A stretch of 64,000 bases of DNA, taken from positions 62,001 through 126,000 of the forward strand of contig CACPEZ010000002.1 in assembly GCA_902633125.1 (NCBI GenBank). The letters run 5' to 3'. The notes beneath the pieces were generated by a model that did not search any database, was not told where the DNA came from, and was given only the letters and a program-made list of their open reading frames with translations. Shown in pieces: positions 31,471 through 39,289 of this stretch. The position numbers and the translations under genes are program-made. How positions within the stretch are numbered: the first letter of the stretch is position 1; each line of letters opens with the position of its first letter. The stretch is from an uncultured Pelagibacteraceae bacterium. GTDB taxonomy: Bacteria > Pseudomonadota > Alphaproteobacteria > Pelagibacterales > Pelagibacteraceae.

Positions 31471-32916
31471 TTAATTCTTTTGTCTTCTCAAAAATGCTGG
31501 AATTTCTAAATCTTCTTCTTCCTCAGAAATTATCTCTTGTGGTGAGGTTGATAACTCCTCGTTAGCATCTGAATTAAATAGCTCTGGGGTATCATCATCA
31601 CTCAACTCAAAATTCTCCAAACCATTATTTTCAGATACTTGCTCATCTATATTGTTTTCAAATTCAGAGTTTACTGAGCTAGCTACAGGTACTTCAGTTT
31701 TCTCTAAATCTTCACCACTTAAAGTGTTTGATGACTCATTTGCATAATTAGTATCTATACTTTTAGAACTCAATTCTTCATTTTTCTCTTCTTCCTCTAT
31801 TTTAAGAGCGTTAGCTCCATTAGTAATAATTGAATTATTATTTGTAAATTGGAAAGATTGAGTTGATGCAGAATTTGAAAACTCAGAATAACCAGGATTT
31901 CTATTTTGAATTCTATGCACCATGTTAATTACTGATTTAGGCTCGGGTTGTTGTCCATCTAATGCAGTAGCAACAATTGAAACTCTCATTAATCCATCCA
32001 AACTATCATCAGTTATAGCTCCTATAATTAATTCTGCTTCTGGATCGACTTCGGCTCTTACTTTATTCACAGCTTCATCTACTTCGAATAATTTTAGATC
32101 TTTACCTCCGGTTATATTAACCAAAAGTCCTTTTGCCCCTTTTAAAGAATAATCATCAATCAATGGGTTGTTAATTGCTGACTCTGCAGCTTTGACTGCT
32201 CTGCCTTCTCCTTCAGCTTGACCTGTGCCCATCATAGCTTTGCCCATTGAACTCATAACAGTTTCTACATCAGCAAAATCTAAGTTAATAAGCCCTGGTC
32301 TTACCATTAAATCAGTTATACTTTGAACACCATGAAGCAAAACATCATTTGATAAAGCAAAAGATTCTTCAAAAGTTGTTTGTTCACTTGCAATCTTGAA
32401 TAAATTTTGGTTTGGAACAACTATAATAGTATCAACATGTTTTCGAAGTTCTTCTAAGCCTTGTTGAGCTTTTCTCATTCTTGAAGGGCCCTCATATAAG
32501 AAAGGTAAAGTTATAACCCCGACTGTTAAGATATTAAGTTCTTTTGCAGCTCTTGCAATTACATGAGCAGATCCAGTTCCAGTTCCACCACCCATTCCGG
32601 CTGTGATGAAAACCATATTTGCACCCTGCAATATATTTACAATTTCATTTAAAGACTCGTCTGCAGCAGCTTGACCTATATCTAATTTTGCACCTGCTCC
32701 TAGCCCTTTAGTTAAATTTAATCCCATTTGTATTTTTGTTTGTGCCTTACTTAATCTTAAATCTTGAGCATCTGTATTGACTGCAATAAACTCAACGCCC
32801 TGAAGGCCAGCATCAATCATTCCATTGATTGCATTTCCACCCGCTCCTCCTACTCCTAATACTAGAATTCTAGGTTTTAGCTCTTTTATATCTGGTGTTT
32901 TAAAGTTTATTGTCAT
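31471..32916 (-). CDS. ftsZ: Cell division GTPase FtsZ
   Basis: FtsZ is the tubulin-like GTPase that forms the division ring. The 481-residue protein has the N-terminal [13 protein letters not shown] loop, the tubulin signature G109-GGTGTGS, the T7 synergy loop ([11 protein letters not shown]), a Ser/Glu-rich acidic linker (about 330-465) and the C-terminal peptide [10 protein letters not shown] that binds FtsA and other partners. What is odd is the location: it sits 12 bp after mraZ and 18 bp before rsmH, not between ftsA and lpxC. It is therefore the second gene of the cluster and probably shares the MraZ-controlled promoter. Confidence 0.98.
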   Translation of the reverse strand: MTINFKTPDIKELKPRILVLGVGGAGGNAINGMIDAGLQGVEFIAVNTDAQDLRLSKAQTKIQMGLNLTKGLGAGAKLDIGQAAADESLNEIVNILQGANMVFITAGMGGGTGTGSAHVIARAAKELNILTVGVITLPFLYEGPSRMRKAQQGLEELRKHVDTIIVVPNQNLFKIASEQTTFEESFALSNDVLLHGVQSITDLMVRPGLINLDFADVETVMSSMGKAMMGTGQAEGEGRAVKAAESAINNPLIDDYSLKGAKGLLVNITGGKDLKLFEVDEAVNKVRAEVDPEAELIIGAITDDSLDGLMRVSIVATALDGQQPEPKSVINMVHRIQNRNPGYSEFSNSASTQSFQFTNNNSIITNGANALKIEEEEKNEELSSKSIDTNYANESSNTLSGEDLEKTEVPVASSVNSEFENNIDEQVSENNGLENFELSDDDTPELFNSDANEELSTSPQEIISEEEEDLEIPAFLRRQKN

Positions 32917-32928
32917 ATTTCTCCCCTT

Positions 32929-33384
32929 TTAGTTATTAAATTGCTTTTCCCATTTAAGACTTGCTCGATTAATATTAGATTTTTTTCTAGCGTTTGCCCT
33001 AAATTTTTCAAAATGTGTTGGTTCCCAAATTTGAAATGTTTTACCTTGACCAACAAATAACATGCTGTTTTTAATTCTTGCATGTTTTAGTAATTTTGTT
33101 GTTATTTGAACTCTGCCCTCACTATCAAATTGTAAATTTATACTTTCCGATAATATAGATGTTGCAAAATAATCTTTCTTTTCTTCAAATGGATTTAATG
33201 AGTCTATTGCATTAGATATTTTTTCAATTCGATCTTGTGGCCATGCCTCAATACATAAATTGTTAAATGATGGATAACAAATTATTCCATTGTAGCCTAT
33301 ATTTGATAAATATGATCTATATGATGAAGGCACTGAAACCCTTCCCTTTTTGTCCAATTTGTTTTCGTAGGTTGATAAAAACAT
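32929..33384 (-). CDS. mraZ: Transcriptional regulator MraZ
   Basis: MraZ is a small DNA-binding protein of the SpoVT-AbrB fold that forms a ring-shaped oligomer and represses its own division/cell-wall operon. The 151 residues hold two tandem SpoVT-AbrB-like repeats, the first with NKLDKKGRVSVPSSYR and the second with LQFDSEGRVQITTKLLKHA. It is the first gene of the 18-gene minus-strand cluster. An AGGA lies 11 nt before its ATG. Three TGGG repeats at 10-bp spacing lie upstream and fit its known kind of binding site. Confidence 0.95.
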   Translation of the reverse strand: MFLSTYENKLDKKGRVSVPSSYRSYLSNIGYNGIICYPSFNNLCIEAWPQDRIEKISNAIDSLNPFEEKKDYFATSILSESINLQFDSEGRVQITTKLLKHARIKNSMLFVGQGKTFQIWEPTHFEKFRANARKKSNINRASLKWEKQFNN

Positions 33385-33404
33385 AAACCATATTATCCTA
33401 AATT

Positions 33405-33428
33405 TGGGTTTTTATGGGATATTATGGG
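33405..33428. promoter_or_regulatory. Probable MraZ operator: three TGGG repeats at 10-bp spacing
   Basis: TGGG occurs at 33405-33408, 33415-33418 and 33425-33428 on the plus strand, an exact 10-bp period, so all three face the same side of the helix. Known E. coli MraZ sites are direct TGGG-type repeats with 5-nt spacers. The array spans the -10 box and the expected start point of the mraZ promoter, which fits repression. Confidence 0.75.
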
Positions 33429-33447
33429 TTTTATTTGTTAGCGTCAA
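33419..33447 (-). promoter_or_regulatory. Sigma-70 promoter of the mraZ-ftsZ-mur cluster
   Basis: Read on the minus strand, TTGACG (33447-33442) and TAATAT (33424-33419) are separated by exactly 17 bp, a near-consensus sigma-70 promoter. Transcription would begin near 33412, leaving a leader of about 28 nt before the mraZ ATG. The TGGG repeats overlap the -10 and the start site. No comparably good promoter is obvious in the gaps inside the cluster, most of which are shorter than 20 bp. Confidence 0.7.
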
Positions 33448-33511
33448 TAGCTAATATTATGGAACTCCAATGTAAAAAATTAATAATTATTTGGATTTAT
33501 TTAAATGAAAT

Positions 33512-33866
33512 GCCAGATAAACTATAAGCCGGGTTCTGTCTTTTAAACTTATCATTTATCTAGGCTTTAAATCACTTTAAAGCTCAAGCAACTAACCCTG
33601 ATGACTAGCCAAAGACTGCTTTTAGTTATTTCTAACAATGTCATCTCTACTCAGTCTTGCTCCCAGTGGGGTTTTCCATGCACTAGTTGTTGCCAACTTA
33701 GCCGGTGTGCTCTTACCACACCTTTTCACCCTTGCCTTGATAAGGCGGTTTATTTTCTGTGGCACTATCCCTAGGGTTTCCCCCGCCAGCTGTTAACTGG
33801 CACTGTGTCTTTGTAGAGCCCGGACTTTCCTCTTTAAAAATTAAAGCGATAAGTCATTTATCTGGC
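33512..33866 (-). ncRNA. rnpB: RNase P RNA, catalytic subunit
   Basis: The RNA component of RNase P, which cuts tRNA precursors at their 5' ends. On the minus strand it contains the universal core GAGGAAAGTCCGGGCTC near the 5' end, then GGGTGAAAAGGTG, and near the 3' end AGACAGAACCCGGCTTATAG. The ends (GCCAGATAAA and TTTATCTGGC) are exact complements and form helix P1, which sets the limits. About 355 nt, bacterial type A. A possible promoter lies just upstream (TTGAAA 33900-33895, AATAAT 33880-33875), with a short 14-bp spacer. The gene ends about 65 bp before the mraZ promoter on the same strand; only a T6 run without a clear hairpin follows it. Confidence 0.96.
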
Positions 33867-33915
33867 AAGTAAGAATTATTACTTTTTTTTTAAATTTCAA
33901 CTAAATTTAATTCAA

Positions 33916-34647
33916 TTAAATCAAGGATTTTAGAATTTCGTAAGACTCTTGATCGACAGCGCTACTGATTAATTTTGGCCTGAATCTTCTTTGAAAGCTT
34001 TTATAAATTTTAATTTTTTCTTTATTATTTTTTGATGATTTATAACCAAATTTAAATAGCAATTTATAAAAATCTTTATTGTCTGCCAGTTTTTTTTTTC
34101 TTAAATATTTACATTTTTTTTCATTTAAATTGTGCCACAAAGATATTTTTTTTTTATTAAGTAATTTCCAGGGAAATTTTTCTCCTGGATCTTTTTTTCT
34201 TAAAGGAGCAATATCAGAATGTCCTAGGATATTTTCTTTTTTTATTTTATATTTTTTTTTTAATTTTTTAGATAAACTTAAAATCGATAAAATCTGTTTA
34301 TTATTAAAATTTCTATAACCATATTCGTGTCCAGGATTTGAAATTTCAATTCCTATTGAATTTGAGTTGAGAAATAAATCTTTTTTCCAAGAAGAAATTC
34401 CAGCATGCCAAGCAATATATAAATCTGGAACCATTCTCACAATTTCTCCATTAATCTTAATTAAGTAGTGACAACTCACTTTAGAGTTGAGGTTCGTTAA
34501 TCTTTTTATAGCTGCGTTTTCAGATTTCATTCCTGTATAGTGATAAATTAGGTATTTTATCTTTGATCTACCTCTTTTTTTTATATTAAAATTAGGAGAG
34601 TAATTTATAGACATTTTTTCAACATTTTTCTGCATAAATTCAAACAA
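33916..34647 (-). CDS. N-acetylmuramoyl-L-alanine amidase (Amidase_2 / AmpD-AmiD type)
   Basis: This zinc amidase cuts between MurNAc and the peptide stem and would work in wall turnover or recycling. The expected zinc ligands are H36 (LIYHYTG), H143 (GHSDIAP) and D153 (KKDPGEKFPW). EIVRMVPDLYIAWHAG and IGIEISNPGHEYGY complete the domain. A C-terminal helical region (about 185-243) resembles a peptidoglycan-binding repeat. Start choice is open: a TTG at 34647 has an AAAGG four bases before it, while ATGs lie at 34635 and 34614. No clear signal peptide is seen, so the location (cytoplasm as AmpD, or envelope as AmiD) is uncertain. Confidence 0.85.
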   Translation of the reverse strand: MFEFMQKNVEKMSINYSPNFNIKKRGRSKIKYLIYHYTGMKSENAAIKRLTNLNSKVSCHYLIKINGEIVRMVPDLYIAWHAGISSWKKDLFLNSNSIGIEISNPGHEYGYRNFNNKQILSILSLSKKLKKKYKIKKENILGHSDIAPLRKKDPGEKFPWKLLNKKKISLWHNLNEKKCKYLRKKKLADNKDFYKLLFKFGYKSSKNNKEKIKIYKSFQRRFRPKLISSAVDQESYEILKSLI

Positions 34648-34687
34648 TTTACCTTTATATTCACCCTGATTATAATATAACTATTTT

Positions 34688-35485
34688 ATGAGTAGACAAC
34701 TATCCATTCTGATATTTATCATCTTTGCGTTTGTTAATAGTTATGCAAATGCTGGGGATGATGGCAAACTTAAATTAAATGAAAATAAAAATGGGTACGT
34801 AGAAGTCGGTGATTGTTTTGAAAAAGTTAATAGGGGAATTTTTGGGTTCAACCAAGTCTTAGACAAAGTAATTTTTAAGCCGTTAGCAAAAGGGTACAGA
34901 ATGTTTCCTCAACCTATTAGATCTGGCACAAGCAATGCATTAAGCAATATTGGCAATGTTGTAACTATTCCTAACAATGTACTTCAAGGTCAATTTAAAG
35001 ATGCCGGGTTAAACTCAGCAAGATTTGTTATTAATTCAACTCTTGGAGTTGCAGGAATATTCGACGTTGCTTCTTATTATGGTATAAAAAAACGTGATAA
35101 AGAAGACTACGGACAAACACTAGGAGTTTGGGGAGCTGGTCCTGGTTGTTATTTTGTCTTGCCGGTTTTAGGCCCAACTACTGTAAGAGATTCAATAGGA
35201 TCAGTAGTTAATATGATTGGAGGAGATGCGTGGTATAATGTTACCGTAGCTAATGACACTCAATATTTTTCCGAAGCAGATTATTATGCATCTAGATTAT
35301 TAAGTGGCGTTGATTTTAGAGCAAAAAATTTAGAATCATTTGATAGTCTTGAAAACAGTTCTGTTGATCTTTATGCATCAGTTAGAAGTTTATATTTGCA
35401 GGATAGATACAGAAAAATCAGAAATATAGATAAAACTACTGATACACTCAGTGATGATGACTGGGAAGAATTAGATACTCAATAA
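34688..35485 (+). CDS. mlaA: Phospholipid-transport outer-membrane protein MlaA (VacJ)
   Basis: MlaA sits in the outer membrane and removes misplaced phospholipids from its outer leaflet. The 265-residue protein has an N-terminal signal peptide (about 22 residues, ending NSYANA), then VNRGIFGFNQVLDKV, RSGTSNALSNIGNV, NSTLGVAGIFDVA and GPGCYFVLPVLGPTTVRDSIG, all typical of the VacJ family. It lacks the lipobox cysteine of E. coli MlaA, so it is probably not a lipoprotein. It is followed 11 bp later by mlaC; mlaB, mlaD, mlaE and mlaF are not nearby. Confidence 0.93.
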   Translation: MSRQLSILIFIIFAFVNSYANAGDDGKLKLNENKNGYVEVGDCFEKVNRGIFGFNQVLDKVIFKPLAKGYRMFPQPIRSGTSNALSNIGNVVTIPNNVLQGQFKDAGLNSARFVINSTLGVAGIFDVASYYGIKKRDKEDYGQTLGVWGAGPGCYFVLPVLGPTTVRDSIGSVVNMIGGDAWYNVTVANDTQYFSEADYYASRLLSGVDFRAKNLESFDSLENSSVDLYASVRSLYLQDRYRKIRNIDKTTDTLSDDDWEELDTQ

Positions 35486-35496
35486 TTTATCTTCAG

Positions 35497-36087
35497 ATGA
35501 AATTAATTAGTTATTTAATTGTATTTTTATTTTTTACTAATTTTTCGAATATATCTTTTGCAAAAGATCCTAGCGCTTTAATAAATGAAATAGTTGATGA
35601 GGCAGCTTCAGTATTGTCTAGTGAAGATCCAGTTGAATCAAAAATAATTAAATTAAATGCTATTGCTGAGAGAAGTGTAGATATTAATGGAATAGGCATG
35701 TACACTTTAGGGAAATATAGAAAATCTATTGATGAAGAACAAAAATCTAAATATCAAAAATTATTTAGGAGTTATTTTTTAAAAAGTTTCTCAAGTAGAT
35801 TAGTTGATTATACAAATCCAAGAATTAACGTAGTCTCCCAAAAAAAAATTAACGATAAATATACTATAGTCAATAGTATATTGGAGGCGACATCAAAAAG
35901 GCCCCAAGTAAAAATAGATTGGAGAATTTACACAAAAAATCCGGATAGACCTTTAATAAGAGATTTAATTGTAGAAGGATTAAGTTTGGCCAGAACGCAA
36001 AAAGAGGAATTCAACTCAATTATACAAAACAATGATGGCGATATAAATGCTCTATTTAAAACTCTAGAGGAATTTTTAATTAAATAA
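35497..36087 (+). CDS. mlaC: Periplasmic phospholipid carrier MlaC (Ttg2D)
   Basis: MlaC carries phospholipids between MlaA at the outer membrane and the MlaFEDB transporter at the inner membrane. The 196-residue protein has a signal peptide (about 22 residues, ending ISFA) and the family pattern: SALINEIVDEA near the mature start, GMYTLGKYRKSIDEEQKSKYQKLFRSYFLKSF and a C-terminal WRIYTKNPDRPLIRDLIVEGLSLARTQKEEF. It forms a pair with mlaA, 11 bp apart. Its 3' end lies one base from the convergent CIA30 gene. Confidence 0.92.
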   Translation: MKLISYLIVFLFFTNFSNISFAKDPSALINEIVDEAASVLSSEDPVESKIIKLNAIAERSVDINGIGMYTLGKYRKSIDEEQKSKYQKLFRSYFLKSFSSRLVDYTNPRINVVSQKKINDKYTIVNSILEATSKRPQVKIDWRIYTKNPDRPLIRDLIVEGLSLARTQKEEFNSIIQNNDGDINALFKTLEEFLIK

Positions 36088-36088
36088 T

Positions 36089-36649
36089 TTAATAGAAGCC
36101 AATTTCACTTAAACAAATATCTGACTCAAAATCATCAAAACCCGCAACTAAACCAACTGATTTTATATTTTGTCCTAAAATGCTTTTTGGTTGATAGAAG
36201 TTAGATTTTTTAAATTTTTTAAATGGTGCTCTGATTTCAATCCAATTTTTCGTTGTTTCAAAAGTGTAACTATAATACTGCCATGGCGCTAGAGTTAAAC
36301 CTGTTCTTAAATGAAGATTATAATTTTTTTCATTGCCATAAACTTTTAAATATACTCCATCATATTCTTTACTATTAATTTCAGGATTTAATTTTGCTCT
36401 GATTTGTATAAATCCACCATTGTTTTTAGTGGATACATCCCCTGTCATTCTATAACACATCACTCCATCAACTTTCTCGACTATAAATTTTCCTGTCGAT
36501 AAACCTCCCATTACTTGATCAGTAATAAAGTTCCATTGTTGAGATTGATTTGTTAATTTTGGGTTTTTTAATTGATCTAAAATCATATCTTTGGATGAAA
36601 CTTTACTTTGGCATATAAAAAATAAAATTAAAAATATTACTTTTTTCAA
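36089..36649 (-). CDS. CIA30-domain protein with signal peptide
   Basis: The CIA30 (NDUFAF1-like) jelly-roll domain fills this 186-residue protein: WNFITDQVMGGLSTGKF, YRMTGDVSTKNNGGFIQI, YDGVYLKVYGNEKNYNLHLRT and IKSVGLVAGF. NDUFAF1 assists complex I assembly in mitochondria. Bacterial members are of uncertain role and many are carbohydrate-binding-like. Here a hydrophobic N-terminus of about 18 residues (MKKVIFLILFFICQS) suggests export, which argues against a complex I role on the cytoplasmic side. Neighbours are envelope genes. Function remains unknown. Confidence 0.8.
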   Translation of the reverse strand: MKKVIFLILFFICQSKVSSKDMILDQLKNPKLTNQSQQWNFITDQVMGGLSTGKFIVEKVDGVMCYRMTGDVSTKNNGGFIQIRAKLNPEINSKEYDGVYLKVYGNEKNYNLHLRTGLTLAPWQYYSYTFETTKNWIEIRAPFKKFKKSNFYQPKSILGQNIKSVGLVAGFDDFESDICLSEIGFY

Positions 36650-36660
36650 AACAAAATTAT

Positions 36661-37113
36661 TTATTTTTTTGCAAGTTGTTGGAGAAGATAAATTTCTTTT
36701 TCAGTAAGAGTATTTTTCTCTTCTTTTATTTGATCCTCTAAACTAAATAATGTTATTAATGAAAAAAAAGATACTAATCCAGTTAATATAATGAAATAAA
36801 TTGAGCTCAAATTAACAATTATCAGTATTACAAATACGCTTGTCCATCCAATAAATACACCTCTTAAAATTGCTCGATGACTTTTTAAATCAGGTATTTT
36901 TATAAACTGAATAAACAGGAGTATTAAAAGCAGCATTATTCCAGAAATAGATGCACGTAATAGGACTAATGTATCTAATCCCCCTCCATATAACTCTCGA
37001 TGAATTAAATATGCAATAACAGCTTTATAAGCAAAATAAAAAAGAATTACAGAAGAGACTAATATTGAAACATAGTATGATATCCTAGGTTTAATGTTTA
37101 TTTTAAACTTCAT
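36661..37113 (-). CDS. Uncharacterised four-helix membrane protein
   Basis: I do not recognise this family. The 150 residues show four hydrophobic stretches (about 13-33, 46-66, 83-103 and 105-125), short polar loops and a charged C-terminus (EDQIKEEKNTLTEKEIYLLQQLAKK) that may form a coiled coil. The pattern is that of a small inner-membrane protein. It lies 11 bp from the CIA30 gene on the same strand and may be co-transcribed with it. A 76-bp gap separates it from the upstream tRNA, and no promoter is convincing there. Confidence 0.65.
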   Translation of the reverse strand: MKFKINIKPRISYYVSILVSSVILFYFAYKAVIAYLIHRELYGGGLDTLVLLRASISGIMLLLILLFIQFIKIPDLKSHRAILRGVFIGWTSVFVILIIVNLSSIYFIILTGLVSFFSLITLFSLEDQIKEEKNTLTEKEIYLLQQLAKK

Positions 37114-37189
37114 TTTATTTATTATAATAATACAGTTATTACTAAGATTTTAAAAAACTATAATTTATTAACATTGATTTTACTTGATT

Positions 37190-37266
37190 TGGTGGGCCCG
37201 CCAGGACTCGAACCTGGGACCAATACATTATGAGTGTACTGCTCTAACCAACTGAGCTACAGGCCC
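37190..37266 (-). tRNA. tRNA with CAT anticodon (Ile2 or elongator Met)
   Basis: Full cloverleaf on the minus strand: acceptor GGGCCTG/CGGGCCC with one G-T pair, a D-arm with AGTTGGTTA, anticodon stem GTACA/TGTAT around loop CTCATAA, T-arm CCAGG-TTCGAGT-CCTGG, discriminator A and an encoded CCA. The CAT anticodon fits elongator Met or the minor isoleucine tRNA whose C34 becomes lysidine (TilS). Sequence alone did not settle this. It is the last gene of the rpoD run, 60 nt after the valine tRNA. Confidence 0.93.
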
Positions 37267-37326
37267 TAAATTGAACTCTTAAATATACTATTTTTTTTTA
37301 GTTAGCAATTGAAGATAATTTATAAA

Positions 37327-37401
37327 TGGTGGGCCGTGTTGGTTACGCTCCAACTACCCCTGCAATGTCAATGCAGTACTCTACTATTGAGCTAACGGCC
37401 C
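37327..37401 (-). tRNA. tRNA-Val (GAC) with non-consensus D- and T-loops
   Basis: On the minus strand the acceptor GGGCCGT/ACGGCCC, anticodon stem CTGCA/TGCAG and T-stem GTTGG/CCAAC pair perfectly, and the D-stem GCTC/GAGT has one G-T pair. CCA is encoded. The anticodon loop TTGACAT reads valine GUC/GUU. The loops are odd: the T-loop is AGCGTAA instead of TTCRANN, and the D-loop is the short AATAGTA without a GG pair. With a simple alignment, T54-A58 becomes A54-T58, G18-T55 becomes A18-G55, and G19-C56 is kept. Its first base (37401) is the last base of the rpoD TAG stop. Intact stems argue against a pseudogene. Confidence 0.9.
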
Positions 37402-39224
37402 TAGCTTTCCAAGAAACTTTTAAGTTGTTTTGATCTACTTGGATGTTTTAATTTTCTAAGAGCCTTTGCCTCAATCTGTCTAATTCTTTCTCTGGTAACT
37501 GAAAACTGAAGTCCAACTTCCTCTAAAGTATGATCTGTATTCATTCCTACACCAAAACGCATTCTTAAAACTCTTTCTTCTCTGGGAGTCAATGTTGATA
37601 AAATTTTTGTAGTTGCCTCACTCAAATTTGACTTTATTGCCTGTTCCAAAGGCGCAAGTGCTTTAGTATCTTCAATGAAGTCTCCTAAACTACTATCCTC
37701 TTCGTCGCCTACAGGTTTTTCTAATGAAACTGGCTCTTTAGATATTTTTAAAACTTTTCTAACTTTCTCTAAAGGCATTCTTAATTTTTTTGCCAATTCT
37801 TCTGGCGTTGCCTCACGTCCAAACTCACTTAATATTAATCTTTGTGTTCTTACAATTTTATTTATGGTCTCAATCATGTGTACTGGTATTCTTATTGTTC
37901 TGGCTTGATCAGCTATTGATCTTGTTATTGCTTGCCTTATCCACCATGTAGCATATGTTGAAAATTTATATCCTCTGCGATACTCAAATTTATCAACTGC
38001 TTTCATCAAACCAATGTTTCCCTCTTGAATTAAATCTAAAAATTGAAGACCTCTATTTGTATATTTTTTTGCAATTGATATTACTAACCTCAAGTTTGCT
38101 TCGACCATCTCTTTTTTAGCTATTCTCGACTCTTTTTCTCCCTTTTGTACTCTACTTACAAGTTTTTTATATTCTGTTACAGAAATTCCTAATTTATTAC
38201 TAATCTCTACTAATCTATCTCTTATATTTTTAAATTCATTTTTGTTTTTTTGAAAAAATTTTTTCCATATTTCATTTGTGTCAAGAAATTCTTTTAAGTT
38301 AGGATTAATTTCATTACCAATATAAAACTTTATAAATTCATCTCTAGAAATTTTCGCCTCAAGAGCGAGTCTTAGGAGATTTCCTTCCAATGAAATTATT
38401 TTTTTATTCTCTACATAATGTCTTTGAACTAGTTCCTCTAAAACCGATGGAGATAGTTGCAAAGATTTAATGTTTTCAAGAATTTCATCCACGATTTTTT
38501 GGTAATTTTTGTCTTTAGATAAAGAAAACTTTTTGGAACTCAAAACACATTCAAGTTTTTCTTTTTGATACTTTATTAATTTATTATATTCTTTTGTTAA
38601 CGTGTGGATAGTTTGTAAAACTTTTGGCTTAATTTCTGTTTCCATAGCAGCAAGAGTTGGGTTAAATTCATCGTCCTCTGAATTATTACTTTCATCTTGA
38701 CTTTGGTCGTCATCTTGTTTTTTTTGTTTTGATCCATTTGTGTCATCATCATCCATATAATTAGTGTCAATATCTATTATTTCTCTGACCATAATTTCAT
38801 CATTCTGGAGTTTACTATCCCATTCAAAAAATTGCTGAGCAGTAATTGGACTTTGTGACAACGCATTCAACATAACATCTTTTCCTGCTTCAATCCTTTT
38901 TGCAATTGCTATCTCACCTTCTCTGGATAATAATTCGACACCACCCATTTCTCTAAGATACATTCTGATAGGGTCGTCACTTTTTTCTATTGTCTTTCCT
39001 TCATCTTTTGATGATGCATCTTTTTTTCTTAATATTTTGTAATCAGATTTTTTTTCTACTAAAACAATATTTTCGTCGAGTATGTGTATTAAAGCTTGGG
39101 ATAAATTTTCGCTAGAAAGATTTCTTTTACCTAATGACTTATTTAATTCTTCATGAGTGATAAAACCTCTGTGGATCCCTCGACCCATTAATCTAGCAAA
39201 TGATTTTGTTATTATTCGTTCCAC
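37401..39224 (-). CDS. rpoD: Housekeeping sigma factor RpoD (sigma-70)
   Basis: RpoD directs RNA polymerase to most promoters. The 607-residue protein has region 1.1, an acidic non-conserved stretch (about 140-200), region 1.2 ([21 protein letters not shown]), region 2 ([31 protein letters not shown] with the -10-reading [17 protein letters not shown]), region 3 and region 4 ([31 protein letters not shown]). The start appears to be GTG at 39224; an ATG 12 codons later is a less likely alternative because it would cut region 1.1. The gene ends in a TAG whose G is also base 1 of a valine tRNA. It follows dnaG after 65 bp. Confidence 0.96.
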   Translation of the reverse strand: MERIITKSFARLMGRGIHRGFITHEELNKSLGKRNLSSENLSQALIHILDENIVLVEKKSDYKILRKKDASSKDEGKTIEKSDDPIRMYLREMGGVELLSREGEIAIAKRIEAGKDVMLNALSQSPITAQQFFEWDSKLQNDEIMVREIIDIDTNYMDDDDTNGSKQKKQDDDQSQDESNNSEDDEFNPTLAAMETEIKPKVLQTIHTLTKEYNKLIKYQKEKLECVLSSKKFSLSKDKNYQKIVDEILENIKSLQLSPSVLEELVQRHYVENKKIISLEGNLLRLALEAKISRDEFIKFYIGNEINPNLKEFLDTNEIWKKFFQKNKNEFKNIRDRLVEISNKLGISVTEYKKLVSRVQKGEKESRIAKKEMVEANLRLVISIAKKYTNRGLQFLDLIQEGNIGLMKAVDKFEYRRGYKFSTYATWWIRQAITRSIADQARTIRIPVHMIETINKIVRTQRLILSEFGREATPEELAKKLRMPLEKVRKVLKISKEPVSLEKPVGDEEDSSLGDFIEDTKALAPLEQAIKSNLSEATTKILSTLTPREERVLRMRFGVGMNTDHTLEEVGLQFSVTRERIRQIEAKALRKLKHPSRSKQLKSFLES

Positions 39225-39289
39225 AATTAAAAGTTTGAAGGACCTATATAATGTCTAATTCGAAAAAATCTATGTGATTTTTTTTAATT

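Noticed and set aside
33867-33891. Hairpin AAGTAA-6 nt-TTACTT followed by a T-run, read on the plus strand
   Set aside because: It looks like a terminator, but no plus-strand gene precedes it; it sits at the 5' end of minus-strand rnpB and the A/T run more likely belongs to that promoter. The 6-bp AT stem is also weak.
37327-37401. Valine tRNA as a decayed pseudogene
   Set aside because: All four stems pair with only one G-T, CCA is encoded, the anticodon arm is normal, and the loop changes look matched. Decay would break stems first.
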